A stretch of 40,119 nt of DNA from Dyadobacter sp. CY356 (GTDB taxonomy: Bacteria > Bacteroidota > Bacteroidia > Cytophagales > Spirosomataceae), in the NCBI RefSeq assembly GCF_021440195.1, contig NZ_JAJTSZ010000015.1:1-40119 (forward strand). The letters are read 5' to 3'. A program made the position numbers and the translations under genes. Shown in pieces: positions 8,567-18,000 of this stretch; position 1 is the stretch's first letter, and each line of letters starts with the position of its first letter. The notes beneath the pieces were generated by a model. It searched no databases. It had not been told where the DNA came from and saw nothing but the letters and a program-made list of their open reading frames with translations.

Positions 8567-11530
8567 TCACCTCAAAGCTAAATCCATCCGTACAATTTCA
8601 GTGACCTCTATACTTAAAAATCCAAACTCATCAATTACTTTTCCGTAAATCTTGTAAACTCCTTTGGTTGAGAAATTGTACTTTGCGGCTACCTGAGGGA
8701 AATGTACGGTATCGATAAACTGTCCTTCCTGATCCAGAAATGTTCCAAATTGCATTCTTTCCCCTTTTGATGTTCTCGTGTTTTTAACGGCCACCAGATA
8801 TCCGTATTGAACAATATCCTGATTGATATATTGATGCAGATCTTTTGACATCACGCTTTTTGACATTGGCGTTTTAACGAGTTCAAAAGGATTGCAAAGC
8901 GGAAATCCCAGTAGTTCGATCTGGTCATAGGCTTCGTCGGTTCGGGAAGTTTCAAATTTTGGCAATTCAAAATCTTTAACTTCTACCTGGAATAATTGCT
9001 TTTGCGGGACTTTCTGAGGTGCTTTATTTAGTCTGAAATGTGCTTTCCACAGCAATGTTTTTTTATCAATTTTAGTAAAACGAAAAGCATTGATACGAAT
9101 CAGGATTGTGATCTGTTCAATGGAAATAGACACACGGTCCAGAAAATTATTAAGAGATGTAAAATCTCCTTCTGCCTCCCGGGCCTCCAGAATTTTGATA
9201 ATGGTCTTTTCTTCAATTTCATTTAAAGCGGACATCCCCAGATAAATGTCAGTTCCTTCAATCACAGCTTGTGCATGGCTATGATTGACACAAGGTGCCA
9301 GCACATTCCCACCCATCATTCTGGCTTCATGTACGTATAATTCCGGTGCATAAAAGCCGCCGCCATTATTTAAAACCGCCACCATAAATTCCAGTGGATA
9401 ATAGGCTTTCAGGAAAAGTGTCTGGTAACTTTCCACCGCATAAGACGCAGAATGGCCTTTGGCAAAAGCATAACCGGCAAAACTGGCAATCTGCGCCCAT
9501 ATCTGCTCGGTGACTATCGGGTCATACTTTTTTTCTTTACAATTTTTGAAAAATTTTGCTTTTACAAATTCAAATTCATCACGTCCGCGAAATTTTCCAC
9601 TCATTCCACGCCGGATCACGTCTGCTTCTCCCAGTGTCAGACCTGCAAAATAATGGGCAACCTTGATCACATCTTCCTGATAAACCATAATACCGTATGT
9701 TTCCGGCATAAGATCCAGCAAAACCGGATGTGCATCTTTGGTTCTGGAATTATCCTGATGCCGCAAAATATATTCCCGCATCATCCCGCTTTTGGCAACA
9801 CCCGGACGGATAATAGAGCTCGCCGCCACCAGACCGAGGTAGTTATCAACCTGAAGCTTTTTTAAAAGCATGCGCATCGCCGGCGATTCCACATAAAAAC
9901 AGCCAATACACTGCGCCTCTTTGATCAGGTTATTGATTTTCGGATCGAGCTTGAATTTCTTCACATCATCGATATCTATCTCAGGCGCATCGGGACGGTT
10001 ATATTTAATAATTTCCAGCGTTTCTTTGATTTTTGCCAGTCCGCGCTGACTGAGAATATCATATTTGTTCAAACCCACATCTTCTGCAATCACCATGTCA
10101 AACTGCGTGGTCGGGAAACCTTTTGGCGGCAGATCAGTCGCTGAGAAATAATGAATCGGACGCTCTGAAATAAGTATACCACCGGCGTGAATGCTCAGGT
10201 GATTTGGCTGGTTATTTTCCTGAAAATATTGTGCATATTTAATGACCAATCCGGAAAGCTGATCCAGTTTTTTTGGATCATACTTCCCATCACTGAGCAA
10301 ATCAATTTCATAGGTCGGCAAACCAAAAACTTTCCCCAGCTCCCTGACGGCCGCACTATGCTGAAAAGTACTGTAAGTGCCCAAAAGTGCCGCCTGGCCT
10401 TTTGTTCCAAATTTTTTGAAGATATAATCAGTAATATCCTCCCGGTCTTTCCACGAAAAATCTATGTCAAAATCGGGAGGATTTTTTCTATGTATGTTGA
10501 TGAAGCGTTCAAAATACAAATCAAGTTCTATCGGGTCTACATTGGTAATACCCAGCAAATAAGCCACAATACTATTGGCACCGCTGCCGCGGCCAACGTA
10601 GAAATAATTCTTCCGTCGTGCATAACTTACAATATCATGATTTACCAAAAAGAAAGGAATGAAATTCTGTTTCTGGATCAGTTCCAGCTCCATTGATATG
10701 CGATCAAAAATCTGATCTGTTATATTATTTCCATACCGGTATCCAAGCGCATCATAACTTTTCTGACGCAGACGCTGGTAATCTTCTGCTTCACTTTTAG
10801 TATATATTCTTAAATTCTGATGTTCCCTGTTTTCTCCAAAAGTGAAACGGATACTACATTCGTCCATCAGTTTTTCGGTGTTATAAACGATGGTGTCGAA
10901 ATTTTTAAATTGATATTTCAGGACATTTGAAGGCAGCATTTGTTCCGTTTCTTCTGCTGTACCAAAAGTGGACACTTTACTTAGTAAAGTGTTTTCATCA
11001 ATTGAACGTAAAAGCCGGTGTGCGCTAAAATCCTTTTTATGCCGGAAACTGACAGGATGTAAAATGACAAATTTATCAAGCCGGTTACGCAAAGGAGAAA
11101 ACTGAACGCGGTTGAGGTCCTTGATTGATATACCGATGTATTCGTTTGGGCTGAATATTTCCTTTTTTGTTTTTAATAACTGCTCAAAAGGGTAGATGAA
11201 AACAGCGTTTTCAAGCGCAGGTGCCTGATCCGGAAATTCTATTTTTTGATGTGAATGCCCTGACAAATATTCATTCAGCTCCTGAAAACCTGCGTTATTT
11301 TTTGCCAGACCAATAAATTGCTGCTCAATCCCGTTTCTGAAATCAATACCTACAATGGGTTTGATATCATATTTTTCTGCCAGGCGTACAAAATTCAGGC
11401 AGCCGGACGTATTGTTTATGTCCGTCAGTGCCATTGCACTATAATTATTTTGTACGCAAAGTTCCAGCAAATCCTTTTCCGGAATCATTCCATAACGCAG
11501 GCTGAAATAGGAGTGGCAATTGAGTAACAT
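8567..11530 (-). CDS. dnaE: DNA polymerase III alpha subunit homologue, short form of the mutasome locus
   Basis: The 987-residue C-family polymerase is shorter than replicative DnaE (about 1160). It has an N-terminal PHP domain, a palm with GRGSGANSIVAYLLG and PPDFDIDFSW (two catalytic Asp), and a C-terminal tail with a candidate beta-clamp motif, QKQLF, at 843-847. The first histidine of the PHP HxH pair is replaced: the sequence reads LNCHSYFSL. This suggests that PHP metal binding, and so any proofreading by that domain, is impaired. The gene lies on the same strand as dinB and near a LexA-like repressor. It therefore looks like the error-prone polymerase of a DNA-damage cassette, analogous to ImuC/DnaE2, rather than the main replicase. 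No ImuA/ImuB-like gene is present. A toxin-antitoxin pair separates it from dinB. Confidence 0.88.
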   Translation of the reverse strand: MLLNCHSYFSLRYGMIPEKDLLELCVQNNYSAMALTDINNTSGCLNFVRLAEKYDIKPIVGIDFRNGIEQQFIGLAKNNAGFQELNEYLSGHSHQKIEFPDQAPALENAVFIYPFEQLLKTKKEIFSPNEYIGISIKDLNRVQFSPLRNRLDKFVILHPVSFRHKKDFSAHRLLRSIDENTLLSKVSTFGTAEETEQMLPSNVLKYQFKNFDTIVYNTEKLMDECSIRFTFGENREHQNLRIYTKSEAEDYQRLRQKSYDALGYRYGNNITDQIFDRISMELELIQKQNFIPFFLVNHDIVSYARRKNYFYVGRGSGANSIVAYLLGITNVDPIELDLYFERFINIHRKNPPDFDIDFSWKDREDITDYIFKKFGTKGQAALLGTYSTFQHSAAVRELGKVFGLPTYEIDLLSDGKYDPKKLDQLSGLVIKYAQYFQENNQPNHLSIHAGGILISERPIHYFSATDLPPKGFPTTQFDMVIAEDVGLNKYDILSQRGLAKIKETLEIIKYNRPDAPEIDIDDVKKFKLDPKINNLIKEAQCIGCFYVESPAMRMLLKKLQVDNYLGLVAASSIIRPGVAKSGMMREYILRHQDNSRTKDAHPVLLDLMPETYGIMVYQEDVIKVAHYFAGLTLGEADVIRRGMSGKFRGRDEFEFVKAKFFKNCKEKKYDPIVTEQIWAQIASFAGYAFAKGHSASYAVESYQTLFLKAYYPLEFMVAVLNNGGGFYAPELYVHEARMMGGNVLAPCVNHSHAQAVIEGTDIYLGMSALNEIEEKTIIKILEAREAEGDFTSLNNFLDRVSISIEQITILIRINAFRFTKIDKKTLLWKAHFRLNKAPQKVPQKQLFQVEVKDFELPKFETSRTDEAYDQIELLGFPLCNPFELVKTPMSKSVMSKDLHQYINQDIVQYGYLVAVKNTRTSKGERMQFGTFLDQEGQFIDTVHFPQVAAKYNFSTKGVYKIYGKVIDEFGFLSIEVTEIVRMDLALR

Positions 11531-11611
11531 GGGTTTTGGGAAATTAAACTTTATACTTACTTTTATTAATAATGAAATAGTGAAGTCGTCTTCATTTAGA
11601 CCCTGATTATT

Positions 11612-11839
11612 ATGTCACGTGACGCGTTAATAAAAGTTGCAATAGATAATTTGTCGAAGCTTTCGGATCAAAAAATAAAAGAGGTAACGGATTTTGCGGA
11701 ATTTCTTCTAAGCAAATCTGAAGACTCTATATTAGTTGAAGGCATTCAAAAAATGGCTAGTGAGTCAAAATCATTTGATTTTTTAAATGACGAGGAAGAT
11801 ATTTACACCATAGCAGATTTAAAAGAAGTTTATAAATGA
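11612..11839 (+). CDS. Antitoxin of a MazF-type pair
   Basis: The 75-codon product is small and acidic at its C-terminus. It begins with a short region (RDALIKVAIDNLSKLSDQKIKEVTDFAEFLLS) of the type seen in DUF2281-like antitoxins, and ends in an acidic tail (FLNDEEDIYTIADLKEVYK) likely to wrap the toxin. Its stop overlaps the ATG of the following MazF-like gene by four bases (ATGA), the usual antitoxin-then-toxin arrangement. It would neutralise the toxin and probably repress the shared promoter. The pair lies on the plus strand between dinB and dnaE, both on the minus strand. The exact antitoxin family is uncertain. Confidence 0.78.
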   Translation: MSRDALIKVAIDNLSKLSDQKIKEVTDFAEFLLSKSEDSILVEGIQKMASESKSFDFLNDEEDIYTIADLKEVYK

Positions 11840-12153
11840 AGAAGGGTGATATTGTTTTGATTCCCTTTCCTTTTACCAATTTGAAAGATGTAAAAATTAG
11901 ACCGGCATTGATTTTGATTTCAACTGATCTTGATGTGACAGTAGCATTTATCACTACGCAAATCAAGTGGCAGGAAAAAGATGATGTTATGATCGAACCT
12001 TCCATATTAAATGGTCTTAAAAAAGCTTCTTTAATTCGATTAAGTAAATTGACCACAATTGACAAAACATTAGTTATTGGAAAATTCGGAGTTTTGGAGA
12101 CGTCAGAATTAAAACAAATCAATGCCAGTTTGATTAAATTGTTTGACTTATAA
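11836..12153 (+). CDS. PemK/MazF-type toxin endoribonuclease
   Basis: The 105-residue protein starts with KKGDIVLIPFPFTNLKDVKIRPALIL, the typical MazF/PemK opening: a GD turn, the PFPFT(D/N) strand and RPALIL, where the Arg takes part in catalysis. FITTQI and KASLIRLSKLTTIDKTLVIGKFG complete the SH3-like barrel, and the length is normal. Such toxins cut single-stranded mRNA at short motifs and halt translation. The ATG overlaps the antitoxin stop. The toxin gene ends 12 bases before the convergent dinB stop, so its transcript probably runs into dinB antisense sequence. Confidence 0.88.
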   Translation: MKKGDIVLIPFPFTNLKDVKIRPALILISTDLDVTVAFITTQIKWQEKDDVMIEPSILNGLKKASLIRLSKLTTIDKTLVIGKFGVLETSELKQINASLIKLFDL

Positions 12154-12165
12154 TACCTTCCATCT

Positions 12166-13398
12166 CTAAGCATTTCTATGCGCCGGAATAATAGGCGGTT
12201 CCCCGTTAAACGGATTTCCCATACTTGATATATTGGCGATTCCTATGGTTGTGCCCCAGCTTACAATTGCATTTCCACGTTTGTCTGTCCCATAGCGGTT
12301 TCGTAAAAGATCCATTGCCTGATAGAGGTTAAGTTTTTCTTCGGAATCGTCAAACAAATTAATTTGATAATTTCCCCCGGCCAGATCGCTGAATGTGACA
12401 CCCACAAGTCTTACCATCATTCTTCTGTTATATAACTGATCAAATAATTTCTCCACTTGTGGAATCAGCAAATGATCCGCTGAGGTGTACGGGATTTTGA
12501 GTTGTTTGGAAAAAGTATTAAAATCGGCATACCGGATTTTGACCGAAATACAGGATGTCAGCTTCTCGCCATTCCTGAGCTGAAAAGCAAGATTCTCAGC
12601 CATGGCCCTGATCATTTCCCGCATCTTGGTTGTATCGCCCGTATCTCTCGCAAAAGTCCGTTCGTTGGAAATTGACTTTCGCTCGTGAAAAGGTGTGATT
12701 GGCGTATCGTCTATTCCATTGGCGCGGTTCCAAAGCACAACGCCATTTTTGCCCAGTACTTTACTCATCATTTCAACGGGCATTTCCTGGATTGTTCTCA
12801 CATGTTTTATGCCAAGATTATATAGTATCTGATTGGTTTTATCGCCAACCATCGGTATTTTTTTGACGAGCATTGGTGCGAGAAATGACTTTTCAGTTCC
12901 AAATTCAATCTTTCTTTCATTATCCGGTTTTGCCGTTCCTGTGGCTACTTTCGAAACCAGTTTATTAGAAGACAGTCCAAAAGAAATAGGCAGCCCTGCG
13001 TCTTTTTTGATACGCATTCGCAGTTCGTGCGCCATTTTATAGGATGATGCATAAAACTTATCCATGCCTGACAGATCGGCATAAAATTCATCAATACTCG
13101 CTTTCTCAAAAACCGGAACGGCTTCACGAATGATCTCGGTAACTTCTTTTGAATGTTTTGAATAAACACCACCTTCACCCCGGATTACAATCGCTTCAGG
13201 ACAGAGATTTTTCGCCATTTTCATCGACATACCTGAATGAACCCCATATGGGCGTGTTTCATAGCTGCACGCAGCCACAACGCCGCGGTCACCTGTCCCT
13301 CCAACGAGAATTGGTTTGTTTTCTAGCCGGCTATCAATCTTACGTTCAACCGATACAAAAAATGTATCAAGGTCCATATGTAGTATGGTTCGCTCCAT
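12166..13398 (-). CDS. dinB: Y-family DNA polymerase (DinB/Pol IV type)
   Basis: The 410-residue translesion polymerase has the catalytic metal ligands Asp9 (HMDLDTFF), Asp103 and Glu104 (SIDEFYADLSG). The palm and fingers run to about residue 165, with a thumb (helix-hairpin-helix, KKIPMVGDKTNQILYNLGI) and a little-finger domain following. QINLF at 345-349 fits the QxxLF beta-clamp binding motif, so it can be recruited by the sliding clamp. It is divergent from the LexA-like repressor gene, with a 134-base intergenic region carrying the operators. Its minus-strand promoter (-7 TAATTTTG, 13443-13436) lies between two of these operators, so repression by the LexA-like protein and induction by DNA damage are likely. 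It would act with the DnaE-type polymerase downstream. Confidence 0.93.
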   Translation of the reverse strand: MERTILHMDLDTFFVSVERKIDSRLENKPILVGGTGDRGVVAACSYETRPYGVHSGMSMKMAKNLCPEAIVIRGEGGVYSKHSKEVTEIIREAVPVFEKASIDEFYADLSGMDKFYASSYKMAHELRMRIKKDAGLPISFGLSSNKLVSKVATGTAKPDNERKIEFGTEKSFLAPMLVKKIPMVGDKTNQILYNLGIKHVRTIQEMPVEMMSKVLGKNGVVLWNRANGIDDTPITPFHERKSISNERTFARDTGDTTKMREMIRAMAENLAFQLRNGEKLTSCISVKIRYADFNTFSKQLKIPYTSADHLLIPQVEKLFDQLYNRRMMVRLVGVTFSDLAGGNYQINLFDDSEEKLNLYQAMDLLRNRYGTDKRGNAIVSWGTTIGIANISSMGNPFNGEPPIIPAHRNA

Positions 13399-13405
13399 GG
13401 TGAAT

Positions 13406-13495
13406 TGGAATTTTTACTTATCAATGGAATATTTCCAAAATTATGGAATATTTCCTGATATAGCAATGGATTTATTCCAAAAAATTGTATCTTTG
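13406..13495. promoter_or_regulatory. Divergent promoter with tandem palindromic operators (SOS-like control region)
   Basis: TGGAATATTTCC occurs exactly at 13425-13436 and at 13444-13455, and nearly (TGGATTTATTCC) at 13467-13478. A weaker form starts at 13406 (TGGAATTTTTAC). The core is close to a GGAA-TTCC palindrome. The dinB -7 element TAATTTTG reads on the minus strand at 13443-13436, between the first two boxes, with TTG at 13466-13464 as the -33. The repressor gene -7 element TATCTTTG is at 13488-13495 on the plus strand, directly after the third box. The boxes therefore overlap both promoters, as expected for the binding sites of the LexA-like protein. Binding itself is inferred. Confidence 0.8.
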
Positions 13496-13532
13496 ATATG
13501 ATTACTCATTTAAGTACAAGTTTACCAGACAT

Positions 13533-14294
13533 ATGCCCATCGAAGAGGAAAGTAAACGTTTCAAACAATTAAGGGAAGAGCTGAACCTGACGCAGGCTGC
13601 ATTTGCCGAGCAACTGGGTATCAGTATGACGACGGCCGACATTGAGCGGGGAAGGACGCGCATACCCGGACAGGTTGTTAAAGAGCTTTTAAAACAGCAT
13701 AATATTAATCCGCTCTGGCTGTTTGGTGAGAGCGGACAGAAATATCTGCGCATTGGTGACGCTGCCATGAATCCGAAAGTTGTGACAGTTGATAATACGG
13801 GAGAAGAAAATATTGTGATGGTGAACGCAAAAGCGGCTGCCGGATATCCATTGAATCTGGGAGATACGCGCTGGTTTGAAAGTTTGCCGGCTTTCAGTAT
13901 TCCGCTTCCTGAATATCGAAACGCCACTTTTCGTGGATTTCAGGTGGATGGAGATAGTATGATGCCGGTTTTACAATCCGATGAATGGATTGTGGGAAAA
14001 GCAGTGGAAGGCTGGGATGATGTGAAAAATAACAAAATGTATGTGATTGTAACGGCGGATAGTATCCTTGTGAAAAAAATTCAGAAAAGTGAGAAAAGCA
14101 CATTTGTGAGCCTGATTTCATTAAATCCTGAATATGCTCCGATTTCTGTTGACCGGAGCGAAGTAAGGGAACTATGGCTGGTAAACAGTAAGCTGACGTT
14201 TGATATGGAAACAAATGCTGCGAACATCAGTTTGCAGAACATCCATCAGGAAATGAAGGAATTGAAAGAGGAAGTGAGGAAGCTGGCCAGATAA
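13533..14294 (+). CDS. LexA-like autoproteolytic repressor (XRE HTH + S24 peptidase)
   Basis: The 253-residue protein has an N-terminal XRE helix-turn-helix (about residues 10-60). A likely self-cleavage site AAAG (Ala103-Gly104) follows, then an S24 peptidase domain with nucleophile Ser142 (GDSM) and general base Lys181 (ILVKKI). The layout is that of LexA/CI-type repressors, cut when RecA-ssDNA filaments form. A short coiled coil closes the C-terminus (about 225-253). It is divergent from dinB and the region between carries three operator boxes, so it probably represses dinB and itself. The ATG at 13533 was chosen because the -7 element and predicted transcription start (about 13502) lie just upstream. 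A chromosomal lexA could also exist elsewhere. Confidence 0.92.
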   Translation: MPIEEESKRFKQLREELNLTQAAFAEQLGISMTTADIERGRTRIPGQVVKELLKQHNINPLWLFGESGQKYLRIGDAAMNPKVVTVDNTGEENIVMVNAKAAAGYPLNLGDTRWFESLPAFSIPLPEYRNATFRGFQVDGDSMMPVLQSDEWIVGKAVEGWDDVKNNKMYVIVTADSILVKKIQKSEKSTFVSLISLNPEYAPISVDRSEVRELWLVNSKLTFDMETNAANISLQNIHQEMKELKEEVRKLAR

Positions 14295-14362
14295 TTTTGT
14301 CTGGCGGCGGGTTGGTAAAAGCCTTTATTTACTCAACGTTATTATTAAATACAAGATTATTA

Positions 14363-14959
14363 ATGGCCAGATTGTTTCCTTATATGCATATTCATAACTT
14401 TTTTAGCGATGAATTAAATGCTGAGATATTGGCTTATGCTGTAAAAAGGCAACTGGATTTTAAGCAGTCTGTGATTTATAGCAGAGGTGTAAAAAAGATA
14501 TTGGATTCGCGCATTTCATTGACTTTAAAAGATTTTGAACCTTATAAAACGATTATCCAGGAAAGTGTCAGAAAGCGGATCCCTGCGTTGATCGATGGAT
14601 TGAAAATATCAAAATTTAACGCAGGAGAAATTGAAACGGAATTTGTGTGTTATGCAGACGGGTCACTTTTCAAGGCGCATATTGATACTGCTGTTCATAA
14701 GAAAACAGACAAACCCAGGGTGATCAGTGCCGTTTATTATTTGCACAGCCTTCCCAGAAAGTTTGAAGGAGGAAATCTGCGGATTCATACGATTTCTATT
14801 GGAGAGGAAAAAGAAAAATCAACTGATATTTCTCCTGATAATAATTCGTTACTGGCCTTTCCATCTTTTGCTCCGCATGAAGTAAGACCTGTAATCGCGC
14901 CTGGAATTGATTTTAAAGACTGGCGTTTTGCTATTAATTGCTGGATTTTGAAAGCCTGA
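14363..14959 (+). CDS. 2-oxoglutarate/Fe(II)-dependent oxygenase (prolyl-hydroxylase-like)
   Basis: The 198-residue protein has the 2OG-Fe(II) dioxygenase facial triad His106-x-Asp108 (AHID) and His172 (PHEV). Arg188 (DWRFAINCW) is the likely 2-oxoglutarate anchor. The pattern of HxD followed by RVISAVYYLHSLPRKFEGGNLRI is that of the prolyl 4-hydroxylase/Tpa1 group rather than of AlkB. The ATG at 14363 is preferred over an upstream TTG at 14297, since residues before it are not family-like; ATG 14384 is also possible. It starts 68 bases after the repressor gene on the same strand and no promoter is visible in the gap, so cotranscription with the repressor is plausible. The substrate is unknown. 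Confidence 0.82.
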   Translation: MARLFPYMHIHNFFSDELNAEILAYAVKRQLDFKQSVIYSRGVKKILDSRISLTLKDFEPYKTIIQESVRKRIPALIDGLKISKFNAGEIETEFVCYADGSLFKAHIDTAVHKKTDKPRVISAVYYLHSLPRKFEGGNLRIHTISIGEEKEKSTDISPDNNSLLAFPSFAPHEVRPVIAPGIDFKDWRFAINCWILKA

Positions 14960-14973
14960 TATGGTTAAAAGAA

Positions 14974-15016
14974 ATTGGCCTGATCAGCGACATCATGTCT
15001 CACTGATCAGGCCAAT
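14974..15016. terminator. Bidirectional terminator between the oxygenase and TonB-receptor genes
   Basis: ATTGGCCTGATCAG (14974-14987) pairs perfectly with CTGATCAGGCCAAT (15003-15016). The 15-base loop can fold further (GACAT/ATGTC). A run ATATTTTTG follows on the plus strand, and a TTTCTTTT run follows on the minus strand. It lies between two convergent genes and should end both transcripts. Confidence 0.82.
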
Positions 15017-15037
15017 ATTTTTGTAAAAAAAGACGTC

Positions 15038-18000
15038 TTAGAACTGGAAGCTCAAACGTGCGTAATAATATGCACCCTGATATCCCATCTGATAATTGTC
15101 GTAAGCGAAACGACCAGAATCTGTCAGATCAGCGCGTGTTTTTGTTGGATATGTGTTTGTCACATTATCTCCGCCAATTGACACACGAAGTGCTTTAATG
15201 ATCTGATAGCTGACACTCAAATCCATTGTTGCACGGGCTCCCAAAGTATAATCTGCATAAGGAGACGTGATATCGTCGGTTTCATGATAGTTGCTGTAAT
15301 AATTTACACCACCATAATAAACACCGCGGATCATCGCAGACAAAGGTCCTTTTGTGTAAACAATAGAAGCGATGTATTTCTGACGTGGATTACCTCTCTC
15401 GAAACTTCCGCGGGAGCTACGGTTCAGGTAGATATCAGAAAGATATTGAGCGCGTAGTGTAGGATCTGTTGGCAAAGTATTGTTTGCCCCAATATTAAGC
15501 GGAGCAGGATATACTTTTGTGAATGCAACTGTGTTCCAGTTGGCTGCAAGAGAGAAAGTCATTTGGCCGCCTCTTCCTACAACCGTACGATAATTCGCTA
15601 CAAGGTCAATACCTTTTGTTTCAACATCTGCTGCATTTGTAAAGAACTGAGCGATACCGTCAGCAGTAATAATGTTACTGAAATTTCCACCAATCACACT
15701 TCCGCCGAAACCACCCGTTTGAATGATCTTATCTTTGATGTGGATATAATACGCATCCGCAGTTACTTCAAGTCCGGTAATTAACTGGGAAGTAAGACCG
15801 AAACTGATGTTTGTAGAACGTTCCTGTTTCAATTTTGGAATACCCAAAGCTTTTGCAGCCGTACTATTGTTTGTAAAATATCCCTGATCAAAAGGAACAC
15901 CACCCGGAGTGAAACCAGTTGAAGTTTGTGCATAATACAATTCCTGAAGACTTGGCGCACGGAAACCAGTACTGATAGAACCGCGAACGGCAAACATATC
16001 AGGAATGATGGAATAACGTGTTGCAAATTTGCCAGTCAACACACCACCGAAATCGCTGTAATGTTCGTAACGTGCGGCGCCTTCAATCATGAAACGTTTG
16101 GTAACATCTACTTCAACATCCACATAACCAGCCATTACTGAACGGAAAGCGTTTGTTTCCTGCTCCGGAGCAAATCCGCGGAAACACTGACAGTTTGGAG
16201 AATATCCTTTGATATCCACTTTGTCACCTTTGTATGGAAGGATCAGATCAACATAAACCGTAGAATCTGCACCACTGATTGTTTTGATCGTTTGTTCAGA
16301 TTTTACATCCTTGTTAACATTTTTTGTATAGTTGTAATTGTCAGAAGGTGCTGTGAAAGTACCGTAATCACCTTTGGTATACGATTCTTTCTGACCTGCC
16401 TTGATCTGGTAATTTTCAATACGCATTTCAGCACCGAAAGCCACATTGACACTTTTTAGTGCGCCGTTTCCCGGGTTTTCAAACAATTTTGTTAACCCTA
16501 AGTTGGTGGTATTCTGGATAAAATTGTTGTCTCCAAGACGCATCGTTGTTGGTGTAGATGGTCCGTAAGATGCATTCATCGTATTCACCATACCAAAACC
16601 AAACTTGCTGTTTCCAAAGGAATTGCTGAAATCAACATCAAAAATTCCTGCTTTACCTTTAACACCCATGGTTAAAGATCTGTCAGAAATGTTGGAAGTC
16701 AGCTGAGGCAAAAATCCGTTTGGATAAAGATCATTTAAGAAACGATCCTGCTGACGAGGAAAACGGTAATAACAACCACTTAAAGTATTACGATAGTTAA
16801 GTCCACCGAAAGCGTAAAATTCATTTTCTTTCATTGGCCCCAACGGAATGGCCATGTTCATGAAAATGGTACCGTTTTCAACTTTACTTAAACCGGTGAT
16901 CATCTCAAAGTCTTTCTTTTTCAATCCACGTGCATCCTGTAATCCCTGATCGGTTTTCAGAGCTGCATTATCCGGATTTGCGATCAGTTCCGGATTTGTG
17001 ATGATCGTTTGTCCGTATTCGTCTTTTCTTGTATTGTTCAAATAACTGTCATCAAAAACAGCTCCACTATATCCGCCTTTGGGAACACGGCTTGATTTTC
17101 CCTGCTGACTAAGTTCAAAAGTAAGGTTGATAAAACCACCTTTATCGCCTAGCGCAAAACCATAGTTACCCATGAATTGCTGCAATTTTCCGTCGGTACC
17201 GAATTTGTCTATATCCTTGTTTTTAGCCAAACCTGCATTTGCATAAAAACCGGTGTTATACATACCTGTAAAAACACCTACGCTTTTTTTCAATTCCATA
17301 TTCACAACTCCTGCGATGGCATCAGAACCATACTGCGCTGCTGCACCGTCACGAAGAATTTCAACTTTTTCAACAGCTGCCAAAGGAATTGTGCGCATAT
17401 CAACCGTTGTAGACGGGCCGGAATTATTGGCTACCAAAAGCAATGAAGAAGAATGACGGCGTTTTCCGTTTAATAAAACTAATGTCTGGTTAGGGGGTTG
17501 GTTACGCAGCTGCACGGCATCTACGTGTGAGGCAAGGTCGCCTCCTGGTATTTTAAGTGAGTTAAAAGACGGAGCAACTTGTTTCAAAAGCTGTCCTAGT
17601 TCCGTCTGAGGCATGTTTTGAGATATTTTCGCTACTGAAATTACATCCACTGGTGCGGGTGTATCCAGTTTTGTACGGGATGAATTCCGCGAACCGATTA
17701 CAACCAGTTCAGAAAATTGTTTGGTATCACTTTCAAGAGATACATCGATTGTTCCCGATGATCCCACCGTTTTTTCCTGTGTTGCAAAACCAACAAAAGA
17801 AAAAGATAATATCGATTTTTCGCCTGGTACGGCGAGTTTGTAAGTGCCGTCAGCTCCCGTTATTGCTCCGATGTTGGTACCTTTTACCACAATACTAACA
17901 CCAGGAAGCCCTGCTCCATCTTCTGTTGCAATAACCCGTCCTGAAACGGTTTTTTGCTGGGCGAATAAAATGTTTGTCAGTAAACAGCAAATGGCAACGA

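Noticed and set aside
14297..14362. N-terminal extension of the 2OG oxygenase from a TTG at 14297
   Set aside because: The residues before Met at 14363 are not family-like and the TTG lies only three bases after the repressor stop.
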